Assembly: GCA_015662355.1 (NCBI GenBank)
Contig: DQUI01000067.1
Span: forward strand, 1-37,451
Length of the DNA: 37,451 nucleotides
DNA from: Methanothermococcus okinawensis
GTDB lineage: Archaea; AGJL01; Methanococci; Methanococcales; Methanococcaceae
Direction of reading: 5' to 3'
Part shown: piece after piece, positions 8,411-16,283 of the stretch
How the letters are laid out: every line of letters starts with the position of its first letter
Numbering within the stretch: position 1 is the stretch's first letter
Program-made: the position numbers and the translations under genes
The notes under the pieces: generated by a model
Databases searched by the model: none
What the model saw: only the letters and a program-made list of their open reading frames with translations
What the model was told of the DNA's origin: nothing

Positions 8411-9622
8411 ATGCTCCTAAAAAATCTCACACCCTATAGGACAGCTAGAGATATAGTATTTAAAGAGTTGGATAAACTAGTGGAGGATAAGATTGAGCTA
8501 ACCCCTATATATGAGGCTTCTAACAGGATAGCTGCTGAAGATATATTCTCCCCTGAAGATCTCCCTATGTTTAACAGATCTGCCATGGACGGCTATGGGG
8601 TGATAGCAGAGGATACCTTTGGAGCCTCTGAGACAAACCCTGTAATACTGGATCTCCTAGAGGATCCTAACACAGCTGTTAGAAGGGGGCAGTGTGTTAA
8701 ATTATCCACTGGGATGGCAATTCCTAAGGGGGTAGATGGGGTTGTAATGAAGGAGTACTGTATAGAGGGGGAGGGATTTGTAGAGGTTAGAAGAGGGATT
8801 CGCCCCTACGAAAATATATCGAAGATAGGGGAGGATATTAAAAGGGGAGATCTAGTATTGAAGAGGGGGGAGGTTATCACCCCATATCACATAGGGATAC
8901 TATCCTCCCTAGGTATTAAATATGTTAAAACGTATAATTTAAGTGTAGGGATAGTAGCTACAGGGGATGAGTTAGTAGATCTAGAGGATGTTAGCAGTAT
9001 TGAAGAGCTAAAGAAAAAGAGATATATTGTAAACTCTAACACCCCTATGTTCTACGCCTTAACAGGGGAGTTAGGTTTTACTCCAAAGATGTATAAAAGT
9101 GTAAGGGATAATAGGGAAGAGATAGAGGAGGTGCTCCTAAAGGCTATAGAGGAGAACGATGTAGTAGTTACTACAGGGGGCACGTCAGTGGGAGATAGGG
9201 ATTACACCCTGGAAGTTGTTAAAGATATTGGAGAGGTGATAATCCACGGGGTAAAGATAAGACCAGGGAAACCTTTTGGATTTGGAAGATGCTCCCTGGG
9301 GGAGAAGGAGACACTCCTCTATATGCTCTCGGGATATCCAGTTGCTGCAGTGGTACAGTGGGAGCTGTTCTTCAGGGGTTACTTCAGAAGTAGGAGATCT
9401 ATCTATCTACCACTGAAGAGAGGTGTACCCTCTACAGCTGGGAGGACAGATGTAGTGAGGGTGAAGTTAGTCAGTGAAAATAGGAGAACATACGTGGAGC
9501 CCCTGAGGATCAGGGGAAGTGGTGTGCTCTCCTCCCTTAAAGATGGAGACGGGTATATATTAGTAGAAGAAGATATTGAAGGTTATGAAAAAGGAGATTA
9601 TGTAAAAGTTTATCTATTTTAA
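8411..9622 (+). CDS. moeA: Molybdopterin molybdenumtransferase MoeA
   Basis: Inserts molybdenum or tungsten into adenylated molybdopterin, needed for formate and formylmethanofuran dehydrogenases. The 403 residues show MoeA domains: NRSAMDGYGVIAEDT near residue 55, the GATGDEL-type site VGIVATGDELVD near 185, the MoCF-binding core VVTTGGTSVGDRDYT near 250, and the MoeA C-terminal domain from about 325. There is no fused periplasmic-binding domain, unlike a longer paralog found in some methanogens. The ATG follows GGTGAAATC. Its stop codon abuts the convergent FBP aldolase/phosphatase stop without a spacer. Confidence 0.93.
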   Translation: MLLKNLTPYRTARDIVFKELDKLVEDKIELTPIYEASNRIAAEDIFSPEDLPMFNRSAMDGYGVIAEDTFGASETNPVILDLLEDPNTAVRRGQCVKLSTGMAIPKGVDGVVMKEYCIEGEGFVEVRRGIRPYENISKIGEDIKRGDLVLKRGEVITPYHIGILSSLGIKYVKTYNLSVGIVATGDELVDLEDVSSIEELKKKRYIVNSNTPMFYALTGELGFTPKMYKSVRDNREEIEEVLLKAIEENDVVVTTGGTSVGDRDYTLEVVKDIGEVIIHGVKIRPGKPFGFGRCSLGEKETLLYMLSGYPVAAVVQWELFFRGYFRSRRSIYLPLKRGVPSTAGRTDVVRVKLVSENRRTYVEPLRIRGSGVLSSLKDGDGYILVEEDIEGYEKGDYVKVYLF

Positions 9623-10729
9623 TTATTTCTTCTCCTTATCTATAAATCTCTCTTTTAACTTCTCCAGTATTTCAGGTACTGAGGTGTACTCCAGCATACT
9701 CTCAGGTAATCTGTGAGGTTGGAATGGCCCCATACCCCTTATTATATCTGCCATCTCTAAGGCCTTCTCCCTTGCCTTATCGAAGGCCACATCCTCAAAT
9801 AGATCATTTGGTCCTATTAACTTTCCCCGGGAGATCTGGAATCCTAAGGCTATAATCCTTGGAGGCCCGTCAAATCTTGTAGGTCTTGCATCCTCTTCAC
9901 TAACTGGCATCAGAGGTCCCCAGTGACATCCCCTCATCCACCCAGGTACAAAGTGGGGATTTGCAAATGGTTCTAGAATCTCTCCCACTGCAGGCATTCC
10001 ACTCTGGGCCCTGACTATTGCCACTGGGTCGTCCTTACCTACGTACTTCCCTGCTATTAGATTCAACTTCTCAGAACTTACAACTGCTGCAATCTCCTTA
10101 TCCCCTGCCCTATGTACCCTCTTTATACAGTACCTCTCTAGATTACCTATAAGGGCTAACAGCTGATAGGACTCCTCAGGTGTCTTCAAGGTCACCTGCC
10201 TGTTGTCCACTATATCTAAAACGTCAAATTTAAAACCACTTATCATGGATTTGTCGTATACTAGCCCTGCAGTGTTAAAGGGGTCTGCAAACATCTTATA
10301 CAGGGGCAGATTAAATGCAGAGGGATCAGTTTTATCACAGCAGAATACTATTACAGGTTCACTTGGTCTCTCTACAAACTCCATCTCTGCACATCCTGGT
10401 CCCATCCCCCTAACGTTACCACTAAAGGCCTCTGCAAGTAGATCCTGTCCAGCTCCATAGAGTTTTAACTCCTTGGCAACCTTAGTAGCCTCTTCAAAAG
10501 CCCTCCATGCCAATTCATGGACCTTCTCGTTGTCTACACCTAATCTATGGGTCATAATAAGATCTATATCGTCCCCACACCTTGTAACGTAGTAGTCTAT
10601 TAGTATCTCCCCTACTGCCTCCTCAAGGATACACTCACACACCTCCAACAACTCCTCTGGAGCCTCAGTGTGACCACAGAGCCCTCCAACATCTGCTTTA
10701 ATAACACTTATAGTAATCTTTTCTTCCAT
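9623..10729 (-). CDS. fbp: Fructose 1,6-bisphosphate aldolase/phosphatase
   Basis: Bifunctional gluconeogenic enzyme of archaea. It condenses triose phosphates to fructose 1,6-bisphosphate and dephosphorylates it to fructose 6-phosphate in one active site. The N-terminus ISVIKADVGGLCGHTEAP carries the metal-binding family signature. YYVTRCGDDIDLIMTHRLG, GPGCAEMEFVERPSEP, GWMRGCHWGPLMP and RFDGPPRIIALGFQ are further conserved blocks. The length of 368 residues is normal. Two consecutive ATG codons occur at 10732 and 10729; the second has the better spacing from AGAGGGAT. It is the key sugar-forming enzyme for an autotrophic methanogen. Confidence 0.95.
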   Translation of the reverse strand: MEEKITISVIKADVGGLCGHTEAPEELLEVCECILEEAVGEILIDYYVTRCGDDIDLIMTHRLGVDNEKVHELAWRAFEEATKVAKELKLYGAGQDLLAEAFSGNVRGMGPGCAEMEFVERPSEPVIVFCCDKTDPSAFNLPLYKMFADPFNTAGLVYDKSMISGFKFDVLDIVDNRQVTLKTPEESYQLLALIGNLERYCIKRVHRAGDKEIAAVVSSEKLNLIAGKYVGKDDPVAIVRAQSGMPAVGEILEPFANPHFVPGWMRGCHWGPLMPVSEEDARPTRFDGPPRIIALGFQISRGKLIGPNDLFEDVAFDKAREKALEMADIIRGMGPFQPHRLPESMLEYTSVPEILEKLKERFIDKEKK

Positions 10730-10847
10730 CATATCCCTCTTTTTTATTATGATTATTTCTTAGAGACTTTAGTTTTTATATCTTTTTCTGTAATGTTTTT
10801 ATATTCCCTGTAAAAAACAGATAATAATAAAGATTACGATGGATACT

Positions 10848-11648
10848 ATGATACAGATCACAGTAATCCAGATCGATAACTACGGTCCCTGGACTGTAAC
10901 TCCAAATCCTAGGAGGGAGAGTGACCTACAGGCCCTTCAATCAAGGCTCTATGGAGATCTAAACCTTCAATTTGGAGCCCACAGGGGTCTTGTGTTCTAT
11001 ACAAGATTTGACAACTTAATTGCAGTGACTAACGGTATAGATCTGGACACCCATAGGAGAATTCAGGAGAGTATAAAGAATAGATATCCCTTTACAGTGA
11101 GTATGGGTATAGCCTCTGCAGAGACCCCCTACGAGGCTCAGAAGTTAGCCACAGAGAAGATCCAGGAACATGGAAGTGCCCAGGATAAGTACAGGAAGGA
11201 GGTATTAGATGTTGCAAATGACTTTACCTTAGAGGAGGGATACGTCCAACTGGCCCATATAGATGTAAACAATGTCACCAAGACACTGACAGACCTGGAA
11301 AGTGCCTACGACACCTATTTACATATCAACGAGATCCAACTGATACTTATTAAGGAGTTAAAGAGGTACGGTGCTCTGGTATTTTTCATAGGTGGAGATA
11401 ACTTTATGTGTCCCTGTAACGGCATGTCTGAGGAGGATTTTATAGCTATTTTTCAGGACATAAGGGACAAAACAGGTGTTCAGTTAAAGGCGGGAATAGG
11501 TATAGGGAAGACTGCAGAGGATGCGTCCAATATGGCAGATATTGGGTTGGAACTTATTAGAAAGGGTAAGATAGAGGGACAGGTGTGCACCTTGAACTAT
11601 GAGAACTACAATATAAGGAGGAAGTTTAACACCTTATGTCCTATATAG
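10848..11648 (+). CDS. gch3: GTP cyclohydrolase III
   Basis: Opens GTP to the formamidopyrimidine ribosyl phosphate (FAPy) used in archaeal riboflavin/F420-type pathways. The protein starts [20 protein letters not shown], a near-invariant family start. It is built of two duplicated palm-like halves; [10 protein letters not shown] near residue 180 is the metal/GTP-binding GGDN motif. An in-frame ATG at 10839 would add three residues, but the start at 10848 matches the family. The ribosome binding site is weak for either. This is the first gene of a tight rightward run to 16283. AT-rich DNA at 10730-10847 holds TATA-like boxes for both divergent genes. Confidence 0.95.
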   Translation: MIQITVIQIDNYGPWTVTPNPRRESDLQALQSRLYGDLNLQFGAHRGLVFYTRFDNLIAVTNGIDLDTHRRIQESIKNRYPFTVSMGIASAETPYEAQKLATEKIQEHGSAQDKYRKEVLDVANDFTLEEGYVQLAHIDVNNVTKTLTDLESAYDTYLHINEIQLILIKELKRYGALVFFIGGDNFMCPCNGMSEEDFIAIFQDIRDKTGVQLKAGIGIGKTAEDASNMADIGLELIRKGKIEGQVCTLNYENYNIRRKFNTLCPI

Positions 11649-11659
11649 GTGGAGTGTTT

Positions 11660-12475
11660 ATGGATCTACTTCAGAGATGTAAAGGTAGGAGAGTAGTCCT
11701 CGCCCCTATGGCTGGTATTACAGATGGATCCTTCTGTGGAAAATATAGGGATCTATTTGGAATAGTCACCTTGGGAGCCCTCAACTTAGACAGTGCCACC
11801 TTATCTGCCAGTAAAGAGATAGTGAAGAGGGGAAGGAGAGAGTTTCTCTATAGTTTGAATAAATTTGAGTATTTTGTTAAAAGAGAGATAGTAAAGGCTA
11901 GAGAGAGTAATGCCCTTGTCTCTGTAAATATAAGGTTTAAAGATTTCCACGAGGGGAGAAGGAGGATAGAGTTCCTTGGAGAACACTGTGACATAATAGA
12001 GTTAAACTGTCACTGTCGCCAGGAGGAAATTGTTAATTTAGGAATAGGACAGGAGTTGTTAAAGGGGGAGAATATTGAAACCCTTAAAGACTTTCTAAAG
12101 GGTATACAGGAGTTGGAAATAGGAAAACCTATACTTCTAAAGGTGAGGGCAAACGTTGTACCTGTAGATGAACTGATAGATAATCTGAATAAAGTTAAAA
12201 GATACTTTCACGGGATACATTTAGACTGTTTTAACCCAGGGAAAGACTACCCAGATATGGAATACCTAGAGAAGATTAGGAGATGTTTTAGAGATAAGAT
12301 AGTTATAGGGAACAACTCTATAAACTCTCTCTCAGATGGAGAGAGGATGCTAAAGTATGGAGATCTAATATCTGTTGCAAGATGCCTCTTAAAGGGAAAT
12401 GTTAAATGGATAGCCCAGTTTAATAGAAAGACCTCAAGGGAACTGTCATGCTCTCCGTTAGAAAACCCTCGGTAA
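11660..12475 (+). CDS. DUS/NifR3-related TIM-barrel protein
   Basis: TIM-barrel flavoprotein-like relative of tRNA-dihydrouridine synthases. VVLAPMAGITDGSF near the N-terminus matches the FMN-binding start of the DUS family. IIELNCHCRQEEIVNLGIGQ (about residues 107-126) corresponds to the DUS catalytic-cysteine block, but the usual GCP is replaced by HCR. VIGNNSINSL and VARCLL near the C-terminus fit the phosphate-binding strands. It is shorter (about 271 residues) than typical bacterial DUS (about 320), and I see no clear tRNA-binding helical tail. The ATG at 11660 follows GGTGGAG and is preferred over one at 11636 that would overlap gch3. Whether it reduces tRNA is unknown. Confidence 0.78.
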   Translation: MDLLQRCKGRRVVLAPMAGITDGSFCGKYRDLFGIVTLGALNLDSATLSASKEIVKRGRREFLYSLNKFEYFVKREIVKARESNALVSVNIRFKDFHEGRRRIEFLGEHCDIIELNCHCRQEEIVNLGIGQELLKGENIETLKDFLKGIQELEIGKPILLKVRANVVPVDELIDNLNKVKRYFHGIHLDCFNPGKDYPDMEYLEKIRRCFRDKIVIGNNSINSLSDGERMLKYGDLISVARCLLKGNVKWIAQFNRKTSRELSCSPLENPR

Positions 12476-13116
12476 GGGCCAGTTATGAGTATCTAGTGAG
12501 AGAGGTGCTGGAGAAGGGAGAGGATATGAGGACAGAGGATGGGGATATCTGTAGAGAGATAAGAAATGTTGTGGTGGAGATAACCAATCCAAGGTTAAAG
12601 GGTATAAGTCCAAAGTATCCCCTGGGAAAAAATGCAGTGGAGCAGTACACGAAGAACCTACTATACGGCTCTGAGAATAAGTTCTCCTACGACTATCACA
12701 GTAGACTCTTCAAATACCCTGTAAATGATAGATATATCAATCAGATAGAGTATATCCTGGAAAAATTAAGGGAGGAGAAAAACTCCAGGAGAGCTGTAGC
12801 TATAACCTGGCAACCTCTTATAGATATAGAGGTGAGTAAGAGGAGGAGAGGAAGTGTCCCCTGTCTCCAGTATATCCAATTTCTCATAAGGGATAACAAA
12901 CTCCATCAGACAGTACTCTTTAGGAGTAACGATCTACTCCTGGCCTATCACGCCAACGCCCTAGGATTAATAGCCCTAGGGGAGATGATAGCTGAGAGTC
13001 TTGGAGTGGAGTACGGCACCTATACCCATCATGCTGTAAGTATGCACCTATACATAGAGAGGGACTACGACTACATCTCCAAGTACTTCCCAGAGTGTTT
13101 AAAGTACCTCAGGTAA
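12448..13116 (+). CDS. thyA: Archaeal-type thymidylate synthase
   Basis: Methylates dUMP to dTMP, probably with a methanopterin-type one-carbon donor as in other methanogens. The catalytic-cysteine block is VPCLQYIQFLIRDNKL (near residues 137-152), followed by the nucleotide-binding FRSNDLLLAYHANALG (about 158-173) and a C-terminal YTHHAVSMHLYIERD. The 222 residues match the short archaeal form and are smaller than bacterial ThyA (about 264). Its start overlaps the TIM-barrel gene by 28 bases, so translation is probably coupled. Confidence 0.88.
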   Translation: MLSVRKPSVRASYEYLVREVLEKGEDMRTEDGDICREIRNVVVEITNPRLKGISPKYPLGKNAVEQYTKNLLYGSENKFSYDYHSRLFKYPVNDRYINQIEYILEKLREEKNSRRAVAITWQPLIDIEVSKRRRGSVPCLQYIQFLIRDNKLHQTVLFRSNDLLLAYHANALGLIALGEMIAESLGVEYGTYTHHAVSMHLYIERDYDYISKYFPECLKYLR

Positions 13117-13121
13117 TACCT

Positions 13122-13949
13122 ATGTTTGTCCCAGGGCATATCACCGGGTTCTTTAGTATACATAGAGGGGAGGATCCTCTAAAGACAGGTTCAACTGGGG
13201 CAGGTATAGCTATAAACCTAGGGGTAACTACTGAGGTAAAAAGAGGTAGGGGAAGGATATACTTCAACGGTAGGGAGATGAACCTATGCCCCAGTAGAGA
13301 GGTTATAGATAACTTAAATGTAGGGGGATACGACGTTATACATAGATCTGAGCTTCCCCTAGGGTGTGGCTTAGGTATCTCTGGAGGGTGTGCCCTAGGG
13401 TGTGCCTATCAGTTAGGGAAACTGTTAGACCTAGGAGTAGATGACTTGGAGTTGTTGAAGATCGCCCATATCAGCGAGGTGAGATGTGGAACTGGTCTTG
13501 GAGATGTGATAGGCCAGTACTTTGGAGGGCTCACTGTAAGGAGAAGACCAGGTTTTCCCCTAGATGTAAAGAAGGTTAATATAAGAGACAGGGATAGATA
13601 CTACATAGTTATCCAGGTAATGGGACAGAGAGATACTAAAGCTATTATAGAGGATCCTACCTGGATAGAGAGAATAAATAGAATAGGGGATAAACTGTTA
13701 AAGGAGATGTTGAAAAGTCCAAGTTTGGAAAACTTTATGAAGTTATCCTATATATTCGCAAGGGAGAGTGGCCTTGCATCTGAGGAGATACTCTCCCTAT
13801 GTGAAGATCTAAGATTTAGCAGGGGAGCCTCCCAGGCTATGCTGGGAAATACCCTATTTGTCCTATGTACAGAGGAGGAGATAGAGGACGTGCTCTCTGT
13901 ACTTAAAAACCCTATAATCTGTAGAATATACGAGGGAAAACATGGGTGA
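13122..13949 (+). CDS. Pantoate kinase
   Basis: GHMP-superfamily kinase that phosphorylates pantoate in the archaeal route to coenzyme A. The protein begins [14 protein letters not shown]. The GHMP ATP-binding loop [16 protein letters not shown] is near residues 81-96. The segment [16 protein letters not shown], near residues 124-139, is typical of pantoate kinases. The ATG at 13122 is chosen because AGGTAAT, which includes the thyA stop, sits just upstream; a start at 13095 would overlap thyA. It overlaps metG by eight bases. Confidence 0.9.
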   Translation: MFVPGHITGFFSIHRGEDPLKTGSTGAGIAINLGVTTEVKRGRGRIYFNGREMNLCPSREVIDNLNVGGYDVIHRSELPLGCGLGISGGCALGCAYQLGKLLDLGVDDLELLKIAHISEVRCGTGLGDVIGQYFGGLTVRRRPGFPLDVKKVNIRDRDRYYIVIQVMGQRDTKAIIEDPTWIERINRIGDKLLKEMLKSPSLENFMKLSYIFARESGLASEEILSLCEDLRFSRGASQAMLGNTLFVLCTEEEIEDVLSVLKNPIICRIYEGKHG

Positions 13950-15891
13950 GAAGTACTTAATTACAAGTGCTCTAGCATATACTAACGGGCCCCTACACTT
14001 AGGACATGTAAGGAGTACCTATATACCTGCAGATGTTATGAGAAGGTATTTGAAACTAACAGGTAAGGACGTTATACATGTGGGAGGAACTGACAACCAC
14101 GGAGTCCCTATCACTATCATTGCAGAGAGAGAGGGTGTGAGCCCTGAGGAGATTGTAGAGAGATATCACAGGGAGATAAAGGAGGACTTAGACAGTTTAA
14201 GTATAGAGTTTGACAGCTATGGAAAAACCCACAGTGATATCCATATAAAAACTGCCCAGGAGTTCTATCTAAAGTTAAAGGAGAACGGCTATATCTACGA
14301 GAAGGAGATTGAACAGTTCTACTGTCCCCACTGTAAGAAGTTCTTAGCAGATAGATACGTAGAAGGTATCTGCCCCTACTGTAAAGGGGAGGCCAGGGGA
14401 GATCACTGTGAGGTATGTGGAAGACATCTAGAACCTACAAAGTTAATAGATCCCTACTGTGTAATCTGTAAAGGTACCCCAGAGATAAGAAAGACTAAAC
14501 ATAGATTCTTTAAGTTAAGTGCCCTAGCTGAGGAGATAAAAGAGTATATTAAAAACTCTAAGATGCCTGATTACGTCAAAAATATGGCCTACAGATGGAT
14601 CGAAGAACTTCACGACTGGGATATCTCCAGGGATATGGATTGGGGTGTCCCCCTACCAGATGACCCTAGTCAGGTTATGTACGTATGGTTAGAGGCACCG
14701 ATAGGTTATATATCCTTTACAAAGATGTTAGGGGATGTCTGGAAGGACTACTGGTTAAAGGATAGGGGAAAAGATGTAAATATATGGCACTTCATTGGAA
14801 AGGATATAGTTGTCCACCACTCAGTATTCTGGCCAGGGATGCTAATAGCCCATGGTGAGTACAACCTTCCAACATCCATAGTAAGTGGAGGCTATCTAAC
14901 TCTAGAGAAAAAGAAGATGAGTACAAGTAAGAGATGGGTTGTATGGGTGAAGGACTTTATAAAATACTTTCATCCAGATTACCTTAGATACTTCCTAATG
15001 GTTAGTGCCCCTTTGAATAAAGACTGTGACTTCTCCTTTGAAGAGTTTCAGAAGAGAATAAACACAGAGTTAATTGCCATTATTGGAAACTTCATCCACA
15101 GGACCCTTGTATTTAGCCGTAGAAAATTCAAGGGAGTAGTAAAGATAGATGAGGGAAAACTAAAGGAGGAGGATTTAAAATTAATAGAGAAATGTAGAGA
15201 GATAAGGGAGAGGTATCACAGACATATGATGGAGTTTAACTTCAAGGAGGCACTTATGGACGTTATCCACCTTGCCCAGGAGGGTAACTACTACTTCCAG
15301 AGGATGGAACCCTGGAATGTTAAAGATGAGGAGAGACTTAAAGAGATCCTCTACACCTGTGGAGTAACTGTAAAGTATATAGTATATCTCCTCTATCCCT
15401 TTATGCCTAACAAGTGTATGGAACTTTTAGATATTATGAACGAGGAGTTAGATCTCAATATAAGGGGTAACAAGTTGAAGAAAGTAAATGTAGTATTTAA
15501 AAAAATAGAGGACAAAGAGATAGAGGTGGCCAAGAGGGAGATATTAAATATAGAGGATATAAAGGAGGATAACATGATTACTGTTGAGGACTTTGGAAAA
15601 CTTGACCTTAGAATTGGCCAGATAGTAGAGGCAGAGGATATAGCAAAGTCCAGGAAACTTTTAAAGTTGATAGTAGATGTTGGAGGGGAGAAGAGACAGA
15701 TAGTGGCAGGTATAAAAGGTCACTACAAACCAGAGGAACTTATAGGTAAGAAGGTAGTGGTACTCTGTAATCTAAAACCTGCCAAGTTATGTGGTGTAGA
15801 GTCCCAAGGTATGATACTGGCAGGGGGGGAAGATAAAGTAGCACTCCTAGTACCAGATAGGGACCTCCCTGTAGGGAGTAAGGTTAAATAA
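13942..15891 (+). CDS. metG: Methionyl-tRNA synthetase
   Basis: Class I synthetase charging tRNA-Met. The HIGH signature is HLGH at residues 19-22. The KMSKS loop is KKMSTSKRW near residue 330. The zinc-binding insert has four cysteine knuckles (CPHC, CPYC, CEVC, CVIC) between about residues 131 and 177. The C-terminal 105 residues ([18 protein letters not shown] onward) form the fused EMAP/Trbp111 tRNA-binding domain. The total of 649 residues matches archaeal enzymes with this domain. Its start lies within the last eight bases of the pantoate kinase gene. Confidence 0.96.
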   Translation: MGEKYLITSALAYTNGPLHLGHVRSTYIPADVMRRYLKLTGKDVIHVGGTDNHGVPITIIAEREGVSPEEIVERYHREIKEDLDSLSIEFDSYGKTHSDIHIKTAQEFYLKLKENGYIYEKEIEQFYCPHCKKFLADRYVEGICPYCKGEARGDHCEVCGRHLEPTKLIDPYCVICKGTPEIRKTKHRFFKLSALAEEIKEYIKNSKMPDYVKNMAYRWIEELHDWDISRDMDWGVPLPDDPSQVMYVWLEAPIGYISFTKMLGDVWKDYWLKDRGKDVNIWHFIGKDIVVHHSVFWPGMLIAHGEYNLPTSIVSGGYLTLEKKKMSTSKRWVVWVKDFIKYFHPDYLRYFLMVSAPLNKDCDFSFEEFQKRINTELIAIIGNFIHRTLVFSRRKFKGVVKIDEGKLKEEDLKLIEKCREIRERYHRHMMEFNFKEALMDVIHLAQEGNYYFQRMEPWNVKDEERLKEILYTCGVTVKYIVYLLYPFMPNKCMELLDIMNEELDLNIRGNKLKKVNVVFKKIEDKEIEVAKREILNIEDIKEDNMITVEDFGKLDLRIGQIVEAEDIAKSRKLLKLIVDVGGEKRQIVAGIKGHYKPEELIGKKVVVLCNLKPAKLCGVESQGMILAGGEDKVALLVPDRDLPVGSKVK

Positions 15892-15908
15892 TTATTTTGG
15901 TGTATCTA

Positions 15909-16283
15909 ATGAGAATAGAGGAAAAAGATCTGTTCAAAAGTTACTTTAAAAATCTCACTCCTAGGGAGAGGGCATTGTTTGAAGGGGGTATTACCTTAGG
16001 GGCACTATTCCATCAGTTTATAGGCACCCCTGTAAGTCTTAAAAACAGAGAGATATTAGAGAGGGCTATAGAGGAATCTATGAAGAATCAACCTTGTGTT
16101 CAAGATATATCTGTTAAAATAGTAGGGGATTTAAAGGAGGAGGAGTATATACCCCTAGATGGGAGTATGCTAGATGTGAAGTTGAAAACAGAGGTGGAGA
16201 ACACAGTTGCCTATCTCAGACTAAAATACATAGAAGACTTAAACTATCCCTTGATGTACGTGGAAAAGATAGAGGAGAGGTGA
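15909..16283 (+). CDS. mptD: Dihydroneopterin aldolase, archaeal MptD type
   Basis: Cleaves 7,8-dihydroneopterin to 6-hydroxymethyl-dihydropterin and glycolaldehyde for methanopterin synthesis. Recognised by the block LTPRERALFEGGITLGALFH, then QFIGTPVS, LERAIEESMKNQPC and LNYPLMYV, which are characteristic of this short archaeal family (about 120-130 residues). It is unrelated in sequence to bacterial FolB. TTG and GTG codons upstream (15897, 15900) are in frame, but the ATG at 15909 has GGTGTAT six bases before it. It is the last gene of the rightward run, and its stop directly abuts the convergent leuS stop. Confidence 0.85.
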   Translation: MRIEEKDLFKSYFKNLTPRERALFEGGITLGALFHQFIGTPVSLKNREILERAIEESMKNQPCVQDISVKIVGDLKEEEYIPLDGSMLDVKLKTEVENTVAYLRLKYIEDLNYPLMYVEKIEER

